Below are positions 17,350 through 25,257 of a stretch of 54,703 bases of DNA, piece after piece. The position numbers and the translations under genes were made by a program. Below the pieces are notes generated by a model. That model was not told the origin of the DNA. It did not search any database and was given only the letters and a program-made list of their open reading frames with translations. Every line of letters begins with the position of its first letter. Positions within the stretch are counted from its first letter, which is position 1. Origin of the DNA: Phycisphaeraceae bacterium (lineage in GTDB: Bacteria; Planctomycetota; Phycisphaerae; Phycisphaerales; Phycisphaeraceae); NCBI GenBank assembly GCA_028277745.1, contig JANQFR010000084.1, positions 1 through 54,703 of the forward strand. The letters are read 5' to 3'.

Positions 17350-17379
17350 ACTATATGACACGTTACATTGCTGGGTCAT
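17350..17379. promoter_or_regulatory. Overlapping divergent promoters with CACGT operator
   Basis: On the minus strand ATGACC (17374-17379 complement) and TATAGT (17350-17355 complement) are 18 bases apart and would drive the LacI gene. On the plus strand TTGCGG and TACATT (17364-17369) are 17 bases apart and would drive the hydrolase. The imperfect palindrome ATATGACACGTTACAT (17353-17368) covers both -10 regions, so one bound repressor could block both genes. Confidence 0.5.
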
Positions 17380-18424
17380 GCAGGTCAATCGGAATCGCTC
17401 CATCCAGCAGCATTTTGAGCGGATCGCCCGCCTTCATCGCCCGGCCCACCGGTTTGCCGGCACGGACGCCGACGATTGGCGGCGGTGGGCGTCCGACCTG
17501 CGGCCCCAGGTGCTCGCGACGCTGGGAAACCTGCCGCCGCGCGTGCCGCCCAACCCGCAGGTGATCGTCGAATGGGAAGCCGACGGGCTGTTGAAACAGA
17601 AGGTCTGCTTCGATGTTGAGGAGGGCCTGTCGGTGTTCGGGCTGATCTTCCGCCCGCCCGACCGCTCGGGCCCGCTGCCGGCGATCCTGTGTTGTCACGG
17701 CCACGGCCCCTACGGCAAGGATGCGGTCATGGGCGACAGGGGCTGCCCGCAACGCGCAGCACATATCCAGGAGCTCAATTACGACTACGGGCTGCAGATG
17801 GCCCGGGCGGGCTTCGTCACCATGGCCATCGACTGGCGGGGCTTCGGCGAGCGGAACGATCGGCTTGCCCCATTTTTCCACCAGAGCGACGATAAACGCG
17901 ACCTGTGCAACCTCCACTTCCTGCGGGCCGCGATGATGGGCCAGACGATGCTGGGCCTGAACCTGCACGACGCGGCATGCGCCCTGGACCTGCTCTGCGA
18001 GCAACCTTTCGTGGATGCGGATCGGCTGGGGGTGATGGGGCTGAGCCTGGGCGGGACGATGGCGACCTGGATCGCGCTGAGCGATGAGCGGATCAAGGCG
18101 GCGGATGTCATCGGCTACGCCGACCGTTTCGCCGACTTCGCCATGCGCGACAACAACTTCTGCGGAAGCCAGATGACCCCCGGCCTCTTCGCCCTGTGCG
18201 ACGTGCCGGACCTTCAGGGCCTGATTGCGCCCCGGCCGCTGCTGATCGAGATCGCGGTCCACGACCGGTGCTTTGCGATCGACTCGGCGATGAGCTGCTT
18301 CCGGGCGCTGCAGACGATTTACGCCGCGGCGGGCGCGGACGACAGGCTCGAACTCGACCTTTTCGAGGGCGGCCACGCGTGGGGCGGCCGAAAAAGCGAT
18401 GAGTTTTTCCGTAAAAACTTATAA
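17378..18424 (+). CDS. Alpha/beta hydrolase, acetyl-xylan-esterase-like
   Basis: A 348-residue serine hydrolase of the alpha/beta fold, closest in pattern to the abhydrolase_7 / dienelactone-hydrolase-like proteins found in carbohydrate loci. The oxyanion region is ILCCHGHGPYGKD, the nucleophile Ser223 sits in GLSLGG, Asp296 (AVHDRC) is the likely acid and His333 (GGHAWGG) the base. No signal peptide is seen. It probably removes acyl groups from sugars, but the substrate is not determined. It diverges from a LacI gene whose operator overlaps its promoter. There is no Shine-Dalgarno, and the predicted transcription start lies within a base or two of the ATG, so the mRNA may be leaderless. Confidence 0.82.
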   Translation: MQVNRNRSIQQHFERIARLHRPAHRFAGTDADDWRRWASDLRPQVLATLGNLPPRVPPNPQVIVEWEADGLLKQKVCFDVEEGLSVFGLIFRPPDRSGPLPAILCCHGHGPYGKDAVMGDRGCPQRAAHIQELNYDYGLQMARAGFVTMAIDWRGFGERNDRLAPFFHQSDDKRDLCNLHFLRAAMMGQTMLGLNLHDAACALDLLCEQPFVDADRLGVMGLSLGGTMATWIALSDERIKAADVIGYADRFADFAMRDNNFCGSQMTPGLFALCDVPDLQGLIAPRPLLIEIAVHDRCFAIDSAMSCFRALQTIYAAAGADDRLELDLFEGGHAWGGRKSDEFFRKNL

Positions 18425-18465
18425 ATAATAATTTTATAAATTATTTGATTCGCCTCGGCGGATTG

Positions 18466-18494
18466 TTGCAACCTTCCATATAGAAGGTTATATT
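18466..18494 (+). promoter_or_regulatory. Promoter with operator in the spacer, nag operon
   Basis: TTGCAA (18466-18471) and TATATT (18489-18494) are separated by exactly 17 bases, a strong sigma-70-type promoter. The palindrome AACCTTCCATATAGAAGGTT (18470-18489) has perfect 7-base arms and fills the spacer. A LacI-family repressor bound here would exclude RNA polymerase. The second gene of the operon encodes such a regulator. The expected transcript start is near 18501. Confidence 0.75.
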
Positions 18495-18526
18495 AAGACG
18501 CATCGAGGGCATCGCGACCGGCCGGA

Positions 18527-19846
18527 ATGGACGCGGGTATGGCGGCTTCAAGACGATATGCGGTGGTGGGGACGGGGATCCGCGGGCTGATGTTCGCGCG
18601 CATGCTGATCGACCCTCAGACCCGGCGGCGGGGGGGCGACCTGGTGGGGCTGGTGGATGTCAACCGCAAGCGGGTCCGGGGGTTCTGCGAGTGCCTGGGC
18701 GAATCCGTCCCGGGCTTCGGCTCGCTGGCCGAGCTTTGCGGCTCGACGGATGTCGATGGCGTGATCATCGCCTCCCCCGACGACACGCACGCGTCGCTGA
18801 TCGCCGAGGCGTTCGACCTGGGGTTGGAGGTGGTGGCCGAGAAACCGATGGCGACGACGCGCGAGGGGGTCGCGCAGATCCTCGAGGCCGAGCGCCGGGC
18901 GGGCCGGCGGCTGCGGGTCGGGTTCAACATGCGGTTCATGCCCGTTGCGCAGAAGCTCAAGGCTCTGCTGCTCGAGGGGGTGATCGGCGAGGTGGTTTCG
19001 GGGTCGATGGATTGGATGGTCGACCGCACGCACGGGATGGATTACTTCCGGCGGTGGCATTCGCAGATGAGCCGGTCCGGCGGGCTGCTCGTGCATAAGG
19101 CGTCGCATCATTTCGACCTGCTCAACTGGTTCGTGGATGATCGGCCGGCGGCCGTGTCGGCGATGGGCTCGCTTCAGAGCTTCGGGCCCCGCGGCCCGTA
19201 CCGCGGCGAGCGTTGCTCGACCTGCCCGCATACGGGCGTCTGCGAGGGCGCGATGCCTTCGACGCTTCTGGCGGCGGCCAGCGGTCAGGATGACGCCGAG
19301 GGCTCGCAGCTCCGCAAGCTTTATTACGACGCCGAGCATGAAGACGGCTACATCCGCGATCGCTGCGTGTTCCGGCCGGACATCGATATCTACGACAACA
19401 TGTCGGTCTTGATCCGCTACGCGGCGGGGGCGCAGATCGCCTACAGCCTCAACGCGGCGAACCCTTACGAAGGTTTTGTACTGAGCCTGGTGGGGCGCGA
19501 AGGGCGGATCGAGGCGCACGTCGTGTTTCACGAGACCCGGCCGGCGGGGATGCCCGACGTGCAGAGCGTGCGGGTGGTCCTGGGCCGGGCGCGGGGCGGG
19601 GCGCGTTTGCGGATCGAGGACATGCCGATCGAGACGGAGGTCCACGACGGGGCGGACGGGCCGATGATGCGCCGGCTGCTGCTGGGAGAAGAGATGGGCG
19701 ACGCGCTGGGCCAGGAGGCGGGCTCGGCGGAGGGGGCGCGCAGCGCGCTGATCGGCATCTGCGCCAACGAATCGATCGCCGCGAAGCGGGAGGTGGCGGT
19801 TCCGGATGTGGCGGCGCCGGCGGCCGCGGTGGGGGTGGGCCGATGA
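18527..19846 (+). CDS. Gfo/Idh/MocA-family oxidoreductase
   Basis: A 439-residue NAD(P)-dependent sugar oxidoreductase. The Rossmann motif VVGTGIRG is at the N-terminus and AEKPMAT includes the catalytic Lys106. The C-terminal alpha/beta domain has SGGLLVHKASHHFDLLNWF, the usual substrate-side histidines. A small cluster, CSTCPHTGVC (near residue 230), is unusual for the family and could bind metal. First gene of an operon with a LacI regulator, nagB and nagA, so it may oxidise or epimerise an amino sugar or derivative; the substrate is not known. No good Shine-Dalgarno precedes ATG 18527, and ATG 18539 is an alternative. Its stop overlaps the next start (ATGA). Confidence 0.88.
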   Translation: MDAGMAASRRYAVVGTGIRGLMFARMLIDPQTRRRGGDLVGLVDVNRKRVRGFCECLGESVPGFGSLAELCGSTDVDGVIIASPDDTHASLIAEAFDLGLEVVAEKPMATTREGVAQILEAERRAGRRLRVGFNMRFMPVAQKLKALLLEGVIGEVVSGSMDWMVDRTHGMDYFRRWHSQMSRSGGLLVHKASHHFDLLNWFVDDRPAAVSAMGSLQSFGPRGPYRGERCSTCPHTGVCEGAMPSTLLAAASGQDDAEGSQLRKLYYDAEHEDGYIRDRCVFRPDIDIYDNMSVLIRYAAGAQIAYSLNAANPYEGFVLSLVGREGRIEAHVVFHETRPAGMPDVQSVRVVLGRARGGARLRIEDMPIETEVHDGADGPMMRRLLLGEEMGDALGQEAGSAEGARSALIGICANESIAAKREVAVPDVAAPAAAVGVGR

Positions 19847-20916
19847 CAGAGACGATCGCCAAACCCAGACGCGTGACCCTGGCCGACGTCGCCAAGCGGG
19901 CCGGCGTGTCGGTCAGCACGGTTTCGGCGGTGCTGGGCGATCGCCCGCATTGCTACGCCTCGCAAGCCACGCGGCAGGCCGTGTTCGATGCCGCCGACGC
20001 CATGGGCTATCGGCCGAATCTGCTGGCCCGCGGCCTGCGGAGCGAAAGCACCCGGACCGTCGGGCTGATGCTCCCGGTGCTGGACCGCGGCGCGGTCGCG
20101 GGCGGCAAGCTCCAGAGCCTGGAGGACACGGCCTGGACGTCGGACTACCGGCTGATCATCGCGACGTATAAAAACGACGCGGCCCGGCTGCGTCAGGGCG
20201 TTGAGGAATGCCTCGGCCGGCACGTGGACGGTATCGTCTTCTGGGGGGTCGACCAGGACCACGCGCACGTCGTGGACGAGGCCCGCCGGGCGGGCGTGGC
20301 GGTCGTGACGGTCGAGGCCGAGGCGCCGATCAACGCCCCGGACGTGGCGGTCGACCGCGAGGCGGGCACGTACCTGACCATGCGTCATCTTCTGGAGCTC
20401 GGCCGCCGTCCGGCGTTGCTGTTCACCATGCACGACTGCCTCAGCGGCCGGCGGAAGGTGGAGGGTGTCCGGCGCGCGGCGGGCGAGTTCGGCCGGGACC
20501 TGGACGATTTCCTGGTGCTTGAAGTCCCCCAGCCGGTCGGGTCCGCTTCGGCGGCCGGCGCGGAGATGGCGGCCCGGCTGCTGGAACAACGTGAGGCGTA
20601 CGACGCGGTGCTGACGTTTTCCGACGATGTGGCCGCGGGCGTGGTCGCGACGTTTTCCGCGGCGGGGGTGCGCGTCCCGCACGACGTCGCGGTGGCGGGT
20701 TTCGACGGATCGTACGCGCCCGAGGCGATGGTCATCCCGATCACCACGGTCGAGCAGCCGCGGGGGATCGGGGCGCCGGTTTTCGATCTGTTGCTGGATC
20801 AGATGGCGGGCGGGCCGGCCGGGGCGGACCGCAGCGTCATGTTGGAGCCCCGCCTGTGTGTGCGGGAGTCCACCGTCGCGGGCGCCGGCCTCGGTGCGCC
20901 GGGCCGCGACATCTAA
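19843..20916 (+). CDS. LacI-family regulator of the amino-sugar operon
   Basis: A 357-residue LacI/GalR protein translated from an ATG overlapping the upstream stop (ATGA), so coupled to the oxidoreductase. Helix-turn-helix VTLADVAKRAGVSVSTVSAVLGD is followed by RPHCYASQATRQAV and YRPNLLARGL; the middle segment is nearly the same as in the LacI protein at 12146-13237. The effector domain shows HVDGIVFWG and VAVAGFDGS. Being inside the operon it probably controls, it is expected to bind the palindrome in the promoter spacer at 18470-18489, with a GlcNAc- or GlcN-phosphate-related inducer as the likely, unproven, signal. Confidence 0.94.
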   Translation: MTETIAKPRRVTLADVAKRAGVSVSTVSAVLGDRPHCYASQATRQAVFDAADAMGYRPNLLARGLRSESTRTVGLMLPVLDRGAVAGGKLQSLEDTAWTSDYRLIIATYKNDAARLRQGVEECLGRHVDGIVFWGVDQDHAHVVDEARRAGVAVVTVEAEAPINAPDVAVDREAGTYLTMRHLLELGRRPALLFTMHDCLSGRRKVEGVRRAAGEFGRDLDDFLVLEVPQPVGSASAAGAEMAARLLEQREAYDAVLTFSDDVAAGVVATFSAAGVRVPHDVAVAGFDGSYAPEAMVIPITTVEQPRGIGAPVFDLLLDQMAGGPAGADRSVMLEPRLCVRESTVAGAGLGAPGRDI

Positions 20917-20949
20917 ACCTTTTTTATTTTTTTAATGAGGACCTGAGTC

Positions 20950-21711
20950 ATGAAGTACATCATCGATCCCGACGCGACCTCTTCCGGCCGGAAGGCCGCC
21001 GCGGCGGGCGCCGCCGTGATCCGCCAGACCATCCGCGAGCGCGGCGAAGCCAATATCGTGGTGGGGACGGGCGCGAGCCAGTTCGCGTTGCTCGAGGCCC
21101 TGATCGCCGAACCCGACGTGCGCTGGGACAAGGTGACCACCTTCCACCTCGATGAATATGTGGGGATCTCGATCAGCCACCCCGCCAGCTTCCGCAAGTA
21201 CCTCTGGGAACGCTTCCAGTCGAAGCTGCCCCTGCCCCTCAAGGCGTTTCATTACCTCGATGGCGAAGACGACGCCGCGGCCGAGGCCCGGCGGGTCGGG
21301 GGCCTGATCCAGGATCACCCGATCGACCTGGCGTTCGTGGGGATCGGCGAGAACGGCCACCTCGCGTTCAACGATCCCCCGGCGGATTTCGAGACCGAGG
21401 AGCCGTACCTGGTGGTCGATCTCGACGCGGACTGCCGCCAGCAGCAGTTCGGCGAGGGCTGGTTCGAGACGCTCGACGCCGTGCCGACCCAGGCGATCTC
21501 GATGAGCATCAGGCAGGTGATGAAGAGCCGGGTGTTGATCACCACCGTGCCGGACGAGCGTAAGGCCAAGGCCGTCAAGGCCAGCCTTGAAGGGCCGGTG
21601 ACCAACACCGTGCCCGCGTCGATCCTGCAGGAGCACGATCATTGCACCATCTATCTGGACGCGGCCGCGGCCTCGTTGCTTGAAGACGCCACGAAAGCGG
21701 CCGCGCTGTGA
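20950..21711 (+). CDS. nagB: Glucosamine-6-phosphate deaminase (NagB family)
   Basis: A 253-residue cytoplasmic enzyme of the NagB/6-phosphogluconolactonase fold that converts glucosamine-6-phosphate to fructose-6-phosphate and ammonia. TFHLDEYVG carries the catalytic Asp68, and [13 protein letters not shown] carries His137. The residue equivalent to E. coli Asp141 is Asn135, and the Glu of 'FNEP' is Asp; both changes are common in one NagB subgroup but leave some doubt about exact chemistry. GAGGA lies upstream of the ATG after a 33-base gap. It overlaps nagA by GTGA, so the two are translationally coupled. The pair covers amino-sugar-phosphate breakdown. Confidence 0.9.
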   Translation: MKYIIDPDATSSGRKAAAAGAAVIRQTIRERGEANIVVGTGASQFALLEALIAEPDVRWDKVTTFHLDEYVGISISHPASFRKYLWERFQSKLPLPLKAFHYLDGEDDAAAEARRVGGLIQDHPIDLAFVGIGENGHLAFNDPPADFETEEPYLVVDLDADCRQQQFGEGWFETLDAVPTQAISMSIRQVMKSRVLITTVPDERKAKAVKASLEGPVTNTVPASILQEHDHCTIYLDAAAASLLEDATKAAAL

Positions 21712-22691
21712 ACGTCCCGCCGACGGGCTACGTGGACCTGCAGGTTAACGGCTATGGCGGCGTCGACTTCAACAGCGACGACCTGACCGCCGAGGGTTTG
21801 CACGCCGCCTGCCTGGCGATGCAGCGCGACGGCGTGGCGGCGGCGCTGGCGACCGTGATCACCGACACCGTGGAGCGCATGACTCACCGCCTGCAACGCC
21901 TGGCGGACCTGCGCGAGCGGGACGGGCTGGCGCGGTCGATCCTCGTTGGCCTGCATATCGAGGGCCCGTTCATCAGCCCCGAGCCGGGGTTTGTGGGGGC
22001 GCACCCGCGCGACGCGGTGCGCCCGGCCGATCATGAGGTGATGCAGCGGCTGCTCGACGCCGCTGGCGGGCTCACGCGCATCGTCACGCTGGCGCCCGAG
22101 GCCGACCCCGGCCAGCGCGTGACCCGCCGCCTCGTCGAGCAGGGCGTCCTCGTGTCCGCCGGGCACAGCAACGCGTCGCTTGACCAACTCGACGCCGCTA
22201 TCGACGCCGGGCTCAGCATGTGGACGCACCTGGGCAACGGCTGCCCGATGCAGCTGCATCGCCACGACAACCCGATCCAACGCGCGCTGGCCCGCGCCGA
22301 TCGTCTCTGGCTGTGCTTCATCGCCGACGGGGTGCACGTCGATTTCCCGGCACTGGGCAACTACCTGCGGCTGGGGGGGGACCGGGCGATCGTGGTGACC
22401 GACGCGATGGCCGCCGCGGGGTTGGGCCCGGGCCGTCATCGGATCGCCCGCTGGGAGCTGGACGTCGGCGACGACCTGGCGGTGTGGGCGCCCGACCGCA
22501 GCCACCTGGTCGGTTCGGCGATGACCATGGCCCGCGCGCGGATTCACCTGAGCGAGCGTCTCGGCCTCACCGACGAGAGGATCGCGGCGTTGACCCGTGA
22601 CCACGCCCTGGCGGCGCTGCGGTCGTCGGGTCATCCGGACCTTCGGCCGCCTGCAGCGTCGTCAGGACCGGCTTCTCGCGACTCGGCCTAG
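21708..22691 (+). CDS. nagA: N-acetylglucosamine-6-phosphate deacetylase, short form
   Basis: A 327-residue amidohydrolase starting at GTG 21708, overlapping the nagB stop. It contains the NagA signature VDLQVNGYGGVDF, metal ligand Glu85 (GLHIEGPF), His153 (SAGHSN), His174 (WTHLGNG), ADGVHV, and catalytic Asp232 (VTDA). It begins at the barrel and lacks most of the small beta-domain that flanks it in roughly 380-residue NagA proteins. The last about 15 residues (after RSSG) are encoded by a copy of a dispersed hairpin repeat, so the C-terminus is not ancestral. The stop TAG overlaps the stop of the convergent GH10-like gene in a shared CTAG. The product acts just before NagB. Confidence 0.9.
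   Translation: MNVPPTGYVDLQVNGYGGVDFNSDDLTAEGLHAACLAMQRDGVAAALATVITDTVERMTHRLQRLADLRERDGLARSILVGLHIEGPFISPEPGFVGAHPRDAVRPADHEVMQRLLDAAGGLTRIVTLAPEADPGQRVTRRLVEQGVLVSAGHSNASLDQLDAAIDAGLSMWTHLGNGCPMQLHRHDNPIQRALARADRLWLCFIADGVHVDFPALGNYLRLGGDRAIVVTDAMAAAGLGPGRHRIARWELDVGDDLAVWAPDRSHLVGSAMTMARARIHLSERLGLTDERIAALTRDHALAALRSSGHPDLRPPAASSGPASRDSA
22632..22676. repeat. Dispersed hairpin repeat inside the nagA 3' end
   Basis: CATCCGGACCTTCG at 22632 and TCAGGACCGGCTTCTC at 22661 match the two halves of the intergenic repeat at 33741-33772, with a longer centre. Here it is translated as the last residues of NagA. Confidence 0.65.
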
Positions 22692-25201
22692 TCCGTTTTG
22701 ATTTGGATGCTGCTGCCGGGCGGGGTTAAGTCGACGATGCGTTCATAAACCTTGCCGTCGACGGTCGCGGTGATGCGGTATTCGCCGAGAAAACCCCGGA
22801 GGCTGGCGACGCCCTGCGCATCGGTCTTGATGGATTCGCGGGTCCGCCACTGGTCGAGCACGAGGTCGCGGTACGCTTTGCCGTTTGGCCGCAGCTTCCA
22901 GTCCCGGTTGTACCACGCGGCGTTCTTCTTCCACATGGCGCCCTGCCAATAGCCCCAGGCGATGATGCCGTCGACGTCGGGGTGGCTGAAAAGCGTGATG
23001 AGGAAGTCGCGGGTGTAGTCGGCCTGAATGGCGACCTGTTCAGGATCGTTCCAGTTGGCGGAGACGTCGAACTCGGTCACGCGGAGCGACAGGTCCCGGC
23101 CGGCGTCCCGCCCGGCCTGGGCGAACGCGTCCAGGCGGCGGTACAGCTCCTCCGGGCCGGTGAGGTTGGTCATATCGAAGTGGCACATGAACCCGACGCC
23201 GTGGAACGGGGCGTCCTGTTCGAGCAGCCACTTCACCCATTCGAGGTAGCGTCCCATCTGAAACCCGCCGCGCGGCATGACGCCGCCCTCGTTGACGAAG
23301 ATCTTGGCGTGGGGCGTGTGCTCCTGATACTTCGCCAGTTCTTCGAGATGCAGCTCCTTGCCGCCGTGCGGGAGCTTCAGGACCTCGCCGTAGTCTCGCC
23401 AGACCTTGCTGAACGCGAAGGGGTGGTTGATCGCGTCCCAGCTGTGAACCTGCTGGTTGACCTGGGGCATGGTCAAAAGGGCGTCGAGCCAGTCGAGGAT
23501 GACCCGGCGTTGCTCCTTGGGGTTGTGGAGCATGTCCTGCCGCTGGAAGGGCATGCTGCTGTAGGCGTGCCAGATCGGCGTGTGGCCGTGGACGTAGAAG
23601 CCGTTTTCGTAGGCCCACTGCGTTGAGGCGAGGGTGTTGGCGGCATTGTGGCGCTTGCCCCACAGGCCGCGCCAGGCCTCCCACTTGTACCCGCCGATCG
23701 TGGCGGTGTTGAACAGTTCGAAGAAGGTTTCGCGGCTGCGTTTCAGGTCATCGTCCGAATAGTTCTTCCGTTTGAAGCCTCGCGCCTCGGGGTGGAGGAC
23801 GCTGCCGAACTTGAAGGCGTGGCGGGTCAACTCGACCTCGACCTGCGCGTCGGGGACGGGCTCGCCGCGGCCATCAACCACGGTGACGGTCAGGTCGCCC
23901 TTACGGTGCTGTTCGATCCGCCTGGCGGCGGCGGCCCGCCACGGCGCGTCGGCTTCCCGGCCGGGGTAGCTGTAGTCGAACCGGGTGGTGGGCAGGTCGG
24001 CCAGCTCGACCGCCCGGCCGTAGTAGATGACGGCGGGCTCGGCGAACTGGAGCACCTGGGTCGGCCCGCCGCAGAAGAATTCGAGCGACCATTCGTCGGC
24101 GTCGGCGCCGCGGTTGAACCGGATCGGAAACCAGTACTGGGTCCAGTCGGGCGCCGGGGCGAGCTTCGAGTGCTTGCCGCGGATCGTGGCGAAGTTCTTG
24201 CCCGGGCCCTTGACGTTCGCCCAGAGCGAGACGGTGTTGGCTTCCCGGCTGCCGCCCGAGCGGACCCACAGGCTCACCAGCATGACGTCCCCTTTGCCGA
24301 CGTCACGGATGTTGCGCCATCCCCAGTTGGCGGACCAGGGGTGGGCGGTGCTGCGGCTCACGTCGATCTCGAAAGCGGCGTCGGCGCCGGCCGGCGCGTC
24401 GGGGGTGGCCGCCAGGTCCAGGGGGCGCAGTTGCATCCGGTCGTGTTGGGCGCCGAACTTGCGGACGCGTTGGATCGCCGCGTCCCCCTTGAGGCCGAGC
24501 ACAAACTCGCCGCCGCCCAGACCCTTTTCGTCAAGCTCCCGAGCCAGGGATCGGTAATAGCCGGCGGCCCGGTCGAAGTTGGGTTGGACCGGCGGGGCGT
24601 CCCCCTGGGGCTCAGAAGACTCGGGGGTCGTTTCCGAGGGGCCGACGTCGAGCAGCTGAATGTCTTTGAGGTAAAGGCCCTTCTCCGCTCCTTTGGCCAA
24701 GTTGTGGACCTCGATCCGCAACTCGGAGCCGGGCGCGTCGAAGGTCGCGGCGGCCTGCTTCCACTCATTCTTGGAGTTGGGCAACTCGAGCGCAGGGATC
24801 TGGGATTTGGGAAACTTGATGACCCCGCGGCCGGCGTCTGGCGTGAGGTAGGTGATGGAAAAGTGGTACCGCCGATGGGGTTGCAGCTTGATCGGTTTCC
24901 AGAGGCGGAGCATCAGCGAGGGCTTGCCGTCGAGGTTGACGATGCCGAAGCTTGGGGTCTGGGTGACCGGGTCGGGCGCCACGCTGACGACGCCCGCGGT
25001 GCTGCCGTGCCAGGGCTTGGCGTTCCAGGGATTGGGCGTCTTCCCGGTGGTTTCGACGGCCTTGCCGTTTTCAAAACGGACTGTCCACGGCTTCATCTTC
25101 CCGGGATCGCCGTAGATGAGGTTCTTGGCGGGTTGGGCGTAAGCCGAGCAAGCGGTCGTACACAAGAGGAATACAGGCAGATAAAAGCAACGGCGGATCA
25201 T
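22688..25201 (-). CDS. Secreted GH10-like protein with altered acid/base residue
   Basis: About 837 residues from ATG 25201, chosen for AGGAAG 8 bases upstream and the signal peptide MIRRCFYLPVFLLCTTACSAYA. The N-terminal half holds beta-rich, probably carbohydrate-binding regions (about 25-200 and 280-440). The GH10-type barrel covers about 480-780, with FKFGSVLHP, HGHTPIWH, nucleophile Glu710 in LRVTEFDVS, and IIAWGYWQGAMW. At the acid/base position the family WDVVNE reads WDAINH, with His593 instead of Glu. GH10 enzymes are endo-xylanases; this one may use another proton donor, act on another substrate or only bind. It is last in a five-gene minus-strand module. Confidence 0.85.
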   Translation of the reverse strand: MIRRCFYLPVFLLCTTACSAYAQPAKNLIYGDPGKMKPWTVRFENGKAVETTGKTPNPWNAKPWHGSTAGVVSVAPDPVTQTPSFGIVNLDGKPSLMLRLWKPIKLQPHRRYHFSITYLTPDAGRGVIKFPKSQIPALELPNSKNEWKQAAATFDAPGSELRIEVHNLAKGAEKGLYLKDIQLLDVGPSETTPESSEPQGDAPPVQPNFDRAAGYYRSLARELDEKGLGGGEFVLGLKGDAAIQRVRKFGAQHDRMQLRPLDLAATPDAPAGADAAFEIDVSRSTAHPWSANWGWRNIRDVGKGDVMLVSLWVRSGGSREANTVSLWANVKGPGKNFATIRGKHSKLAPAPDWTQYWFPIRFNRGADADEWSLEFFCGGPTQVLQFAEPAVIYYGRAVELADLPTTRFDYSYPGREADAPWRAAAARRIEQHRKGDLTVTVVDGRGEPVPDAQVEVELTRHAFKFGSVLHPEARGFKRKNYSDDDLKRSRETFFELFNTATIGGYKWEAWRGLWGKRHNAANTLASTQWAYENGFYVHGHTPIWHAYSSMPFQRQDMLHNPKEQRRVILDWLDALLTMPQVNQQVHSWDAINHPFAFSKVWRDYGEVLKLPHGGKELHLEELAKYQEHTPHAKIFVNEGGVMPRGGFQMGRYLEWVKWLLEQDAPFHGVGFMCHFDMTNLTGPEELYRRLDAFAQAGRDAGRDLSLRVTEFDVSANWNDPEQVAIQADYTRDFLITLFSHPDVDGIIAWGYWQGAMWKKNAAWYNRDWKLRPNGKAYRDLVLDQWRTRESIKTDAQGVASLRGFLGEYRITATVDGKVYERIVDLTPPGSSIQIKTD

Positions 25202-25257
25202 GAACGGCTTCCTTTCAGGCGGGCAGACAAGCGGGCGTGCGCCGCCGGCAGTTGGGT

